This document shows positions 32,002-39,616 of a stretch of DNA of 64,000 nt, one piece after another; positions within the stretch are counted from its first letter, which is position 1, and every line of letters begins with the position of its first letter. Both the position numbers and the translations under genes were made by a program. Below the pieces are notes generated by a model. It saw only the letters and a program-made list of their open reading frames with translations, did no database searches and had not been told where the DNA came from. This stretch comes from Streptomyces sp. CB02923 (GTDB lineage: Bacteria > Actinomycetota > Actinomycetes > Streptomycetales > Streptomycetaceae): NCBI RefSeq assembly GCF_001905005.1, contig NZ_LWKZ01000001.1:375775-439774 (forward strand). Reading direction: 5' to 3'.

Positions 32002-33090
32002 TTGGACACCGAAGACAGCGTGACGCGGGAGATGCAGAAACGCATCGCCCACTACCAGGAACACTTCGGCACCCTGTTCGCGGACTACTTCGCCGCGTTA
32101 CGGAAGGATTTCGACGGCCCGCCGCTCAGCAGGTTCACCCCGCGCTGCCTGGACCTGCTGCAGGAACTGTCCCTGCGGGGCGGCAAGCGGCAGCGGGTGG
32201 CCTTCATGTACGAGGCCGCCCGGCTCGTCACCCCCGACCACGTACCGGGGCTCGACGAAGCGGCGCTGAGCATCGAACTCCTCCAGAGCCACCTGCTGGT
32301 GCACGACGACATCATCGACGACGCGCCCACCCGCCGCGGCGGGCCGTCCACCTATTACGCCTATCGCGCGGAGTTCCCCGACCACCCGCAGACCGCTCTC
32401 GGGCTCGCCCTGCTGGCCGGTGACCTGGCGGCGTTCCTGTCCCTCCAGGTGCTGCTCGACGCCGATCTGCCCGTCGGGCTGCGCGCCGCCATGGTGGACG
32501 TGCAGACCCGCGCGGCGGCGGCCACGTTCGTGGGCCAGGTCTTCGACCTGGAACGGGACTTCCCGGGACCGGTGACCGAGGACCTGCTGAACTCGGTGTC
32601 CGAGTACAAGGCGTCCCGCTCGTCCGCGCTGGCCCCCCTCCAGCTCGGCCTCCTGGCAGCCGGGGAGGACCCGGCCGCCCACGACGCGACCTTGCGCCGC
32701 TACGCCCTGCTGTTCGGCATCTCCGGGCAGATGTGTGACGACTACCTGAGCCTGTTCGGCGACGAGGCGGTCACCGGCAAGCCGGCCACCGCCGACGTAC
32801 GCGACGGGCGGCGCACCTACGCCGTCCGCGCGATCCTGGCCGCCGCGACGGCGTCCGAACGCACCGAGGTGGAGCGGGCCCTGGGCAACCCCGGCTGCAC
32901 GGACGCGGACGTCGACACCATCCGCTCCATCGCGCAGCGGCACGGAGTCGACCGGCAGCTGCGCACGCGGATGCACCACTACGCCGAGCAGGCGTGCACC
33001 GAGGCGGCCGGCTGGCGGCCCCGCTGGCGCGAGGAGGCCGTGGCCTTCTTCGAGCAGGTGCCGGTCTGGGGCGTGGAGCGGTCGCTTTGA
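32002..33090 (+). CDS. trans-Isoprenyl diphosphate synthase (polyprenyl synthetase)
   Basis: Predicted 362 aa from a TTG with GAAAGG upstream. Both Asp-rich Mg-binding motifs are present: HDDIIDDAPTRRG (near residue 102, DDxxD) and GQMCDDYLSLFGD (near residue 245). LRGGKRQR is the conserved IPP/allylic diphosphate binding region. It condenses IPP with DMAPP to make an all-trans chain such as farnesyl or geranylgeranyl diphosphate; chain length cannot be fixed by eye. Codon 33 is TTA, so expression should depend on the bldA tRNA in Streptomyces. Its stop overlaps the cis-prenyltransferase start. Confidence 0.9.
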   Translation: MDTEDSVTREMQKRIAHYQEHFGTLFADYFAALRKDFDGPPLSRFTPRCLDLLQELSLRGGKRQRVAFMYEAARLVTPDHVPGLDEAALSIELLQSHLLVHDDIIDDAPTRRGGPSTYYAYRAEFPDHPQTALGLALLAGDLAAFLSLQVLLDADLPVGLRAAMVDVQTRAAAATFVGQVFDLERDFPGPVTEDLLNSVSEYKASRSSALAPLQLGLLAAGEDPAAHDATLRRYALLFGISGQMCDDYLSLFGDEAVTGKPATADVRDGRRTYAVRAILAAATASERTEVERALGNPGCTDADVDTIRSIAQRHGVDRQLRTRMHHYAEQACTEAAGWRPRWREEAVAFFEQVPVWGVERSL

Positions 33091-33833
33091 CCGCGCCGGC
33101 CGACTCCGGGACGGCGACCGGCGGCGCGGCGGTGCCGCAGCACCTCGGCATCATCCTCGACGGCAACCGCCGCTGGGCCGGTGCGCGCGGGCTGTCCCCC
33201 GTGGACGGTCACCGGGCGGGCTTCGCACGCATTCCCGAAGTGCTGGGCTGGTGCGAGGACGCCGGCATCGGGACCGTCACGCTGTGGATGCTGTCCACGG
33301 AGAACATGCGCCGCGCCCCGGCGGAGGTGGCGGCCCTGGAGAGCATCATCTACGCCACCGTCGAGGACCTCCGTGCGCGCGGGCGGTGGCGTCTGAACCG
33401 GGTGGGGGTGCCGGGCCACCCGTGGCGGCGCTTCCTCGACCCGCTGGACCGCATGATCGCGGCCACGGCCGGCGTCGACGGCCCGCTGGCCAACCTCGCC
33501 GTGTGCTACGGCGGCAAACAGGAGATCGTCGACGCCTGCCGCACCCTGCTGAGCACCTACGCCTCGGCGCGGTGCTCACCGGCCGACGCCGCCCGGCGGC
33601 TCACGGCGGGGGCCGTCTCGGAGGTCATCAGCAACGGCGTACCGGCCCCCGACCTGGTCATCCGTACCTCCGGGGAGCAGCGCACCTCCGGCTTCCTGCT
33701 GTGGTCCGGCATGCACACCGAGTACGCGTTCACCTCCGTGTACTGGCCGGACTTCTCCCGACGCGAGCTGTCGGAGGCACTCGCGCAGTACAGGACGTCG
33801 TCCGCCGGGCACGTGCGGGCGACGGCCGCGTGA
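33087..33833 (+). CDS. cis-Prenyltransferase (undecaprenyl diphosphate synthase family)
   Basis: Predicted 248 aa from a TTG overlapping the previous stop, with GGAG eight bases upstream. The catalytic signature is intact: IILDGNRRWAGARG (Asp at about residue 24), the TLWMLSTEN segment, and DLVIRTSGEQRTSGFLLW followed by Glu in TEYAFTSVYWPDF. It would add IPP in cis to an allylic primer, probably supplied by the upstream synthase. Since another normal family member occurs at 51577 and the cell needs one housekeeping enzyme, this copy is likely specialised. Confidence 0.9.
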   Translation: MTAPADSGTATGGAAVPQHLGIILDGNRRWAGARGLSPVDGHRAGFARIPEVLGWCEDAGIGTVTLWMLSTENMRRAPAEVAALESIIYATVEDLRARGRWRLNRVGVPGHPWRRFLDPLDRMIAATAGVDGPLANLAVCYGGKQEIVDACRTLLSTYASARCSPADAARRLTAGAVSEVISNGVPAPDLVIRTSGEQRTSGFLLWSGMHTEYAFTSVYWPDFSRRELSEALAQYRTSSAGHVRATAA

Positions 33834-33834
33834 C

Positions 33835-34728
33835 ATGGAACAGGACGGGTGCGACATGCCCTTCGGATCGACCGTGCCGGGCTGTGCCGTGGCACTCATC
33901 GGTATTGACGGCGCCGGCAAGAGCACGTTGGCGGGCGCGCTGCGGGACCGGCTGGCGGCGCGGGACGAGCCGGCCGTCCTCCTCTCGCGACGGCACTACC
34001 TCAAGACGCGTCCGGAGGGCTTCGTCGGAGACACCATGGCGGCGCTCTACGGTGCGTCGCTGCGTACCCTCTACGGCTTCGCGGATGTCGCGGGCGGCGG
34101 GCAGCTCGGCCGGAGCTTCCCGCCGCCCGCCGGGGACCTGCTGGCCCCGGAGTTCGAGCGGACGCTGAACGACGCGGCCATCACGGGCAACAGTCCGCAC
34201 GCGCTGATGGCTTCCATGCTGTGCGAGGTCGCCGGGCACCTGATGTTCCGCCGGGCGGTGGTGGAGCCCGCCGTGGCGGCGGGCCGGACCGTCGTCGAGG
34301 ACACGCACGGGATCAAGATGGTGGTGAAGCAGTACCTGCTGGCGCGTTCCCTGCTGGATCCGCTGGACGAGGCGCGTGTGTCGCTGGACGCGGTGCTGGA
34401 ACTGGCGATGACGCTGTTGCAGCCGCCCGCACAAACGTCTCTTCCCGTGCTGGTGCGGGTCGCCCCGGAGGTCGCCTACGCGCGCCGGGTGGCGCAGCAC
34501 GGCCGGGTGGGCGGGATGGAGCACTTCGGGCCGACGGGACGGCCGGCCGGACGCGAGTCGTACCTGGAGCTGCAACGCGACAGCCAGACGGTCTTCGAGG
34601 ACATCGGCAAGCGCTGGCAGTGCCTGGACCTGGATCTTTCCCCCAGCGGCGAGGAGGACGGCGTACGAGCCGGAGTCGAGCGGATCCTCGCCGCCAAGGA
34701 CACCCTGACGAAAGGGCCCGCCTCGTGA
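33835..34728 (+). CDS. P-loop kinase, thymidylate kinase-like
   Basis: Predicted 297 aa. Walker A is ALIGIDGAGKSTLAGAL (residues about 20-36), typical of thymidylate kinase and related small-molecule kinases; a LID-type Arg-rich stretch follows VAYARRVAQHG. It is longer than normal thymidylate kinase (about 210 aa), mainly by a middle insertion. It sits between a cis-prenyltransferase and a cupin gene, both overlapping or nearly so, so its substrate is probably an intermediate of this pathway, for example a prenyl phosphate or a nucleotide linked to the product. This is inference. Confidence 0.75.
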   Translation: MEQDGCDMPFGSTVPGCAVALIGIDGAGKSTLAGALRDRLAARDEPAVLLSRRHYLKTRPEGFVGDTMAALYGASLRTLYGFADVAGGGQLGRSFPPPAGDLLAPEFERTLNDAAITGNSPHALMASMLCEVAGHLMFRRAVVEPAVAAGRTVVEDTHGIKMVVKQYLLARSLLDPLDEARVSLDAVLELAMTLLQPPAQTSLPVLVRVAPEVAYARRVAQHGRVGGMEHFGPTGRPAGRESYLELQRDSQTVFEDIGKRWQCLDLDLSPSGEEDGVRAGVERILAAKDTLTKGPAS

Positions 34729-35435
34729 CCTCCGCCTGTGTCCCGTACGCCGGTCCGCACTGGATCGACGAGCTGCCGCCCTTCGACTGGGACGACCTGC
34801 GCGACGCGCACCGCCGGTGCCGCTCGGTGCTGGACCGCCTGGCCGGTGACCGGGGGCTGCTGAGCCGGCTGGTCGCCGAGATCGAGCACGATCCCGTACG
34901 GCTGGCGACCAGCGAGATCCATCCGCTGATCAACCGGCTCATCCTGTACCAGGACGACGCCCGGCACTTCCAGGTCCGGCTCCACATGTCGCCCGGCTCG
35001 CGGGAGCTGGTGCCCCACGACCACAAGTACAGCTTCACGGCGTATGTGCTGGCCGGGGCGTACGTCCATGTGTGGCGGCGGCGTACCGGCACCGCCGAGG
35101 GGGAGTTCACCAGCCAGGACATCCGGCCCGGCATCGTGTCGGTCGAACGGCCGGGGACGTGTTACACGTTCGGCAGCCCGCTCATCCACCAGACGATCAT
35201 GCTGCCCGGTACGGTCACGCTCTTCATGCGGGGCCCGCGGACGAAGCAGCGGTCCCACGCCGCCATGGACATGCTGCCGCAGGCCGACGACTGGCCCCTC
35301 CCGTCGGAGCTGGGCAAGCCCAAGCACGCCAACGGCCAGCGGCCGGTGACCATCGAGGAGTACCGGGGCATGTGCGCGCAGCTCGTCCGGCAGGGACTGA
35401 TCGACGCGGTTCCGCGAGAGCGGGAGCCGCGATGA
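34725..35435 (+). CDS. Cupin-like protein with HDHKY motif, paralogue 2
   Basis: Predicted 236 aa from a GTG overlapping the kinase stop (GTGA). The metal-binding core is LVPHDHKYSFTAYVLAGAY and YTFGSPLIHQTIML, nearly the same as paralogue 1. The N-terminal FDWDDLRDAHRRCRSVLDRL helix also aligns. The C-terminal tail (KHANGQRPVTIEEYRGMC) is shared with paralogue 1 (LTFDEYTGLRRRL) and may be a small interaction helix. Its stop overlaps the divergent cis-prenyltransferase start. Confidence 0.75.
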   Translation: MTSACVPYAGPHWIDELPPFDWDDLRDAHRRCRSVLDRLAGDRGLLSRLVAEIEHDPVRLATSEIHPLINRLILYQDDARHFQVRLHMSPGSRELVPHDHKYSFTAYVLAGAYVHVWRRRTGTAEGEFTSQDIRPGIVSVERPGTCYTFGSPLIHQTIMLPGTVTLFMRGPRTKQRSHAAMDMLPQADDWPLPSELGKPKHANGQRPVTIEEYRGMCAQLVRQGLIDAVPREREPR

Positions 35436-36133
35436 CTCCGCAGCACATCGCGGTCGTCCTGGACGGGTACGGGCCGTGGGCCGCGGCGCACGGCGAGCCG
35501 GAGAGCGAGGCGTACCGGCGCAGTTTCACCAAGCAGGTCGACGTGGCCGCCTGGTGCCACGCCGAGGGCGTCGCGGAGGTCACCCTGTACGTGCCCGCGC
35601 CGCCGGGCCCCGGGCTCGACGAGGAGTGGACCGCCTCGTTGTGGCGCCGGGTCATCGACGGCATCCGGCATCCCCGGTCCGGCACGGGTGAGGTCACACT
35701 GCGGCACGTCGGCGACTTGTCGCGGCTGCCCGACCGGCTGGCCAAGGAGTTGTCGGAGTCCCGGTTCGACACGCGGAGCGTCCCCGGCCGGTTCGGGGTC
35801 AACCTCGTACTGGGCTACGAGGGCCGGGCGGAGATCGTGCAGGCCGTACGGGCGATGCTGCACACGGCGCAGGAGGAAGGAGAGGACCTCGGGAAGATCG
35901 CCTCGCGGCTGGACAGCGAGCGGCTCGGCGCCCACCTGCCGAGCGCGGCGCTGCCCCCCGTGGACCTGGTGATCCGCACCTCCGGCAGCCGGCGCCCGGC
36001 GGGCGTGCTGCCCTGGCACGCCGCGTACGCGGAGTTCCACTTCGCCGGTGTTCCGGCGCCCGACTTCACCCGCGAACACCTCCTGGCGGCGCTGGGAGCG
36101 TACGCCCACCGACACCGCAGATTCGGAAAGTGA
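35432..36133 (+). CDS. Divergent cis-prenyltransferase-like protein with altered active site
   Basis: Predicted 233 aa, ATG overlapping the preceding stop (ATGA). The fold is recognisable from end to end: HIAVVLDGYGPWAAAHG at the start, VNLVLGYEGRAEIVQAVRAM in the middle, DLVIRTSGSRRPAGVLPWHA and AEFHFAG near the end. In the normal motif LDGNRRWA, Asn and both Arg are replaced (LDGYGPWA), removing residues that bind diphosphate. The later RTSG and Glu are kept. It may be a non-catalytic partner of the intact enzyme at 33087, as in eukaryotic two-subunit cis-prenyltransferases, or an enzyme with a new reaction, as in lavandulyl-type synthases. Confidence 0.75.
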   Translation: MTPQHIAVVLDGYGPWAAAHGEPESEAYRRSFTKQVDVAAWCHAEGVAEVTLYVPAPPGPGLDEEWTASLWRRVIDGIRHPRSGTGEVTLRHVGDLSRLPDRLAKELSESRFDTRSVPGRFGVNLVLGYEGRAEIVQAVRAMLHTAQEEGEDLGKIASRLDSERLGAHLPSAALPPVDLVIRTSGSRRPAGVLPWHAAYAEFHFAGVPAPDFTREHLLAALGAYAHRHRRFGK

Positions 36134-36139
36134 GGGGGA

Positions 36140-36847
36140 ATGACGAACAGTCCAGGACCGGCTGTCCGCCACCTGACCGAGGAGATCTCCCGGATCGACT
36201 GGGACGATCCGCGCAAGAGCGCCCGCCAGTGCCGCGGTCTGCTCGGCCGGCTGGCCGCGGACCGTGGACTGCTGACGGAGCTGGTGCGCGGGACCGAGCG
36301 GGACCCCCGGCGGTTCGGGCGCTCGGAAAGCCACCCGCTGATGAGCAAACTCTGCCTCTACGAGGACCCGGAGCGCCGCTGCCAGCTGCGGCTGCACGCC
36401 TTCACCGGACGCGAGCGCGACCTGGTGCCGCACGACCACAAATACCCTTTCAGCGCTTACGTTCTGGCCGGCGGGTACGTCCACGTGTGGAACCGGCGGA
36501 CGGACGCGACCTGTTCGGGCGAGTTCACCTCGCGGGACCTGGCAGCGGGGGTCGTCGCGCTGGAACGTCCGGGCAGCTGTTACACGTTCCAGCATTCCCT
36601 GGTGCACCAGACCATCGTCATGCCGGACACGGTCTCCCTCTTCCTGCGGGGCCCGAAGCGCCAGAGCCGGTGGCACGCGGCCGGTGACATGCTGCACCTC
36701 CTCGACGGATACGAGGCACCGCGGCCCGGGGGCCGGAGCCACCAGGGTTCGGTACCGCTCTCGCCCGACCAGTTCCACGCGGTACGGGCCGATCTCGAAC
36801 AGCGCGGAATCATTGCCAAGGAGAGGCCACCCCATGCCGTCGCCTGA
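36140..36847 (+). CDS. Cupin-like protein with HDHKY motif, paralogue 3
   Basis: Predicted 235 aa, preceded by GAGGGGGA. The core LVPHDHKYPFSAYVLAGGYVHVW and YTFQHSLVHQTIVM keeps all three predicted His ligands. The N-terminus (ISRIDWDDPRKSARQCRGLLGRL) aligns with paralogues 1 and 2. Pairwise similarity among the three is moderate, so they are probably not redundant and may act on successive positions or chains. The gene overlaps the fourth cupin gene by 14 bp. Confidence 0.75.
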   Translation: MTNSPGPAVRHLTEEISRIDWDDPRKSARQCRGLLGRLAADRGLLTELVRGTERDPRRFGRSESHPLMSKLCLYEDPERRCQLRLHAFTGRERDLVPHDHKYPFSAYVLAGGYVHVWNRRTDATCSGEFTSRDLAAGVVALERPGSCYTFQHSLVHQTIVMPDTVSLFLRGPKRQSRWHAAGDMLHLLDGYEAPRPGGRSHQGSVPLSPDQFHAVRADLEQRGIIAKERPPHAVA

Positions 36848-37436
36848 ATTCCACATCCAGCCGGTCGTCCAATTGCTGGGGCAGACCTCGTCCCCTTACG
36901 ACGTACCCGCCGATCCGGAGATATTCAACGGGAACTGGCTGGAGCCCGCACTGGCACACGCCCGGTCCCTGCTGCAGAGCGCCGACCGGGAAACGCATGC
37001 GCTGGAGTCGACCACCGGTCATGGCCTCACTCATGTGTTTCTCGCGTCCGACCAGGCGGAGAATTACTCCGTCCATCTGAGAATGCGGGGTGAAGGGGAC
37101 GCCGTGCCGCGCGATCCCGCGGAGAAGGCGGTCGTCCTCACCCTCGGCGGGACCATGGAGCTGGAGGCGTTCCGCCACGCCGGCGACGTGGACGAGGACA
37201 CGCCCTGGTACGTGCGGCAGTTCTCCCCCGAGAGCGTCTACGCGTGCCACCCCGGGACCCTGCATTCCGTGCAGCAGTCGGACGACGCGGTGCAGTTGGT
37301 CATCACGCAGGGCGCCGCCGGGGCCCCGGGCCGCCGGCTGACCGCGGCCGAGTACCGGGAGGCGGCCGACCGGGCCCGGAACCTGCTCGGCCGGGCCATC
37401 GAAGCCCGGCGGGAGTCCCTGCCGTCCGGTGCCTGA
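36834..37436 (+). CDS. Shorter cupin-like protein with degenerate metal site
   Basis: Predicted 200 aa; GGAGAGG lies upstream inside the preceding gene. The organisation follows the HDHKY proteins (VHLRMRGEGDAVPRDPAEKAV, then PGTLHSVQQSDD), but the H-D-H pair is replaced by R-D-P while one later His remains. It is therefore a probable metal-free relative, perhaps a binding or regulatory subunit for one of the three intact paralogues. Last gene of the isoprenoid operon; a strong terminator follows. Confidence 0.65.
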   Translation: MPSPEFHIQPVVQLLGQTSSPYDVPADPEIFNGNWLEPALAHARSLLQSADRETHALESTTGHGLTHVFLASDQAENYSVHLRMRGEGDAVPRDPAEKAVVLTLGGTMELEAFRHAGDVDEDTPWYVRQFSPESVYACHPGTLHSVQQSDDAVQLVITQGAAGAPGRRLTAAEYREAADRARNLLGRAIEARRESLPSGA

Positions 37437-37490
37437 GCACCGGGCAGCCGCTACTGCCCGGCGTACGGCGGGCCGTCGCGGCGCGTGAAG

Positions 37491-37524
37491 GGGGCCCACC
37501 AGCAGCGCGGCTGGTGGGCCCTCT
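37491..37524. terminator. Terminator between converging transcripts
   Basis: GGGCCCACCAG, 8-base loop, CTGGTGGGCCC, then CTCTTCC. It lies between the end of the isoprenoid operon and the end of the minus-strand secreted-protein gene and can serve both. Confidence 0.8.
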
Positions 37525-37544
37525 TCCGTCCGTGGGGGCGTGGG

Positions 37545-38057
37545 TCAGGAGACGGTCGTGGTCGCGGCCGGGGCCACGGCTCCGACCGGTGAGCAGGTGG
37601 CGGCGGCCCCGTTGAAGGCGACCTGGAGGCCCGCGGGTGTGAAGGTCACGTCTCCGGCGGTGGACAGCGTGGCGCTCGTGCTGCCGCTGAGCACCACCGC
37701 GCCGCCCTTCGGCACGGCCTGGAGGTTCGTCAGCCCGGCGGCCTGGACGGAACCCGTTCCGGCGCCGCCCAGGCCGATCGTCAGCTGACCGGTGATGGCG
37801 TGTGCGGGGATGTCCTGGGCGGCATGGGGTTCACGTTCCAGGTCGACCTGGAGCGTGACGACGTCACCGGCCTTGGCGGTGGCAGGGGCGGTGATGGTGA
37901 CCGCTCCCGGGTAGGCGACGGTGGTGCCGCCGACGCTGCAGGAATAGGTGAGGGAAACGGTTCCGGCAGCCGCGGGACCGGCCGCGGCCACCATGGTCAG
38001 CCCCGCGGCTGCGAGGGTGAATCCCATACCGGCGGCAATTCTCGTCAGTTTTCGCAT
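37545..38057 (-). CDS. Secreted protein, unknown
   Basis: Predicted 170 aa. The ATG at 38057 is preceded by GGAGAGGTGTACG. A classical signal peptide (MRKLTRIAAGMGFTLAAAGL, continuing to a likely AxA cleavage near GPAAAG) is followed by a Thr/Ala/Gly-rich, beta-type domain with two Cys (TYSCSVGG and ATCSPVG) that could form a disulfide linking both ends. It resembles small secreted beta-sandwich proteins common in Streptomyces. No enzymatic motif. It is probably unrelated to the neighbouring pathways. Confidence 0.75.
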   Translation of the reverse strand: MRKLTRIAAGMGFTLAAAGLTMVAAAGPAAAGTVSLTYSCSVGGTTVAYPGAVTITAPATAKAGDVVTLQVDLEREPHAAQDIPAHAITGQLTIGLGGAGTGSVQAAGLTNLQAVPKGGAVVLSGSTSATLSTAGDVTFTPAGLQVAFNGAAATCSPVGAVAPAATTTVS

Positions 38058-38152
38058 CGTACACCTCTCCGACTGAAGATGTAGCGAACACAAGGCGATG
38101 AGGCATTCCCTCCATCGCCGTTGTGCAGCCTAGGGAAAACGCACATGAATAG

Positions 38153-39616
38153 CTAGCCGCGATGTGGCCAACCGCCTCGGGCAAAGCTGATTCCGCGCCA
38201 TTGCGGAATTCCGTCCCCGGGGCGCCGGGAACGTGGCACGGCGGTGATCGCACCGGCAATCTCGTCCGCCTGTACGCGTATCTCCGGAATGGCCGTACTC
38301 TCCAGGAGCTCGCCCCGGCGGAGCGCTCCGATGGTCCATATCGAAGCGGCCGTGTCCGTCCGCCCGTCGCGCAGCCGACCGTCGTCCAGGATGTCGAATC
38401 CCAGCCCGGTGGGGTGCGGCCGGGCCCGCCCCGACTCCAGCAGGTCCCGCAGGAGCGGATCGTCGACGGCGCTCGGATCGGGCTGCGACCCGGTGCAGTT
38501 CACCACGGCGCCGACCTCGACGGCCGTACCGTCCGTCAGGCTCACCCGGACGCCGTCCCGCGTCACGAGCGCGTCGGCCACCTCGCCGGCGCGCATCCGC
38601 AGCCGGCCGCGGTCCCGTGCCCGGTCCAGTGCGGCGGCGGTCGGCGGCGCCATGCGGTGCCGGTGGACTTCCCACAGCCGCAGGTGATCGGTGAGGAACC
38701 GCCTGCGGTCGGCCGTGGACAGCTGTCGCCACAGGGACGACGTGAGCGGCCGCAGACTGTCGAAACCCGGCCGCCAGTCGCCGTGCCGATGCCTGCTGCG
38801 GGAGACCTGCGCCAGCACCTCACGGCGGAGCGCGCCGAGTCCGGCACGGCCGGTGACGGCGGGCGGCGGCACCGGTGGCAGGGGCGCCGGGGCGTGCGGG
38901 TGCGGGAGGAGGCCGCTGCGGGACACCGCCGTCAGCAGCCGGCCGGGCCGCTCCAGGCTGAGGGCCGCGTCGACCATGGTCAGCCCCGTCCCGACGAGCA
39001 GCACATCGGCGTCGTGCGGTACGGAGGCGAGCGCCCCCGGTGCCCAGGGGGACAGCACGAAGCGGTCCGACGTCCGCAGCGCGCGGGGAACCCAGTCGCA
39101 TCCGGGTGCCGGGCTCCCCACGGCCAGGACGACGGCGTCCGCCCGGACGGTGCGCCCCGAATCCAGGCGGCACACCACGGACGTTCCGCGTCTCTGCGCA
39201 CCGACGGCCCGCTCGTGCACGCGGCGCAGCCGCGCGGATGTGCCGCGTACGGCGGCGTCCTCCAGGACCTCCGCCAGGTAACTGCCGTACAGGGCACGGG
39301 GAACGAAGGCGTCGGGATCGGCGTACCGGGGGTGCCGGCCGGTGAGCCAGCGGACGAAGTGGTCACGGTCTTCGGCGAACGCGCTCATCCGCCCCGCGGG
39401 CACGTTGAGCAGATGCCGGAGGTCATCCGTCCGGTACGCGGTCCCGCGGCCGCTGTCATGGGCCGGATCGATGAGCCACAGGTCCAGCCGGGTGCCACGG
39501 CGCCCGGCGTGCTGGATCAGCCGGGCCGCCACCAGGCAGCCCGCGGCCCCCGCGCCGATGACCGCGACGGCGAGGTGCGGCGCGGTCGCGTCGCCGCTCA
39601 TGCCGCCGCCGCTCAT
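38153..39616 (-). CDS. FAD/NAD(P)-binding oxidoreductase
   Basis: Predicted 487 aa; ATG overlaps the cysN stop. The N-terminal dinucleotide-binding motif is AVIGAGAAGCLVAARL, and a second nucleotide-binding stretch is DVLLVGTGLTMVDAAL. It matches the FAD-NAD(P)-binding family that includes HI0933/lysine N6-hydroxylase-like proteins and FAD-dependent oxidoreductases associated with CysN/CysD. It ends the run sulfotransferase-cysD-cysN and may act with sulfate activation or oxidise the product. A second ATG five codons later is also possible. Confidence 0.8.
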   Translation of the reverse strand: MSGGGMSGDATAPHLAVAVIGAGAAGCLVAARLIQHAGRRGTRLDLWLIDPAHDSGRGTAYRTDDLRHLLNVPAGRMSAFAEDRDHFVRWLTGRHPRYADPDAFVPRALYGSYLAEVLEDAAVRGTSARLRRVHERAVGAQRRGTSVVCRLDSGRTVRADAVVLAVGSPAPGCDWVPRALRTSDRFVLSPWAPGALASVPHDADVLLVGTGLTMVDAALSLERPGRLLTAVSRSGLLPHPHAPAPLPPVPPPAVTGRAGLGALRREVLAQVSRSRHRHGDWRPGFDSLRPLTSSLWRQLSTADRRRFLTDHLRLWEVHRHRMAPPTAAALDRARDRGRLRMRAGEVADALVTRDGVRVSLTDGTAVEVGAVVNCTGSQPDPSAVDDPLLRDLLESGRARPHPTGLGFDILDDGRLRDGRTDTAASIWTIGALRRGELLESTAIPEIRVQADEIAGAITAVPRSRRPGDGIPQWRGISFARGGWPHRG

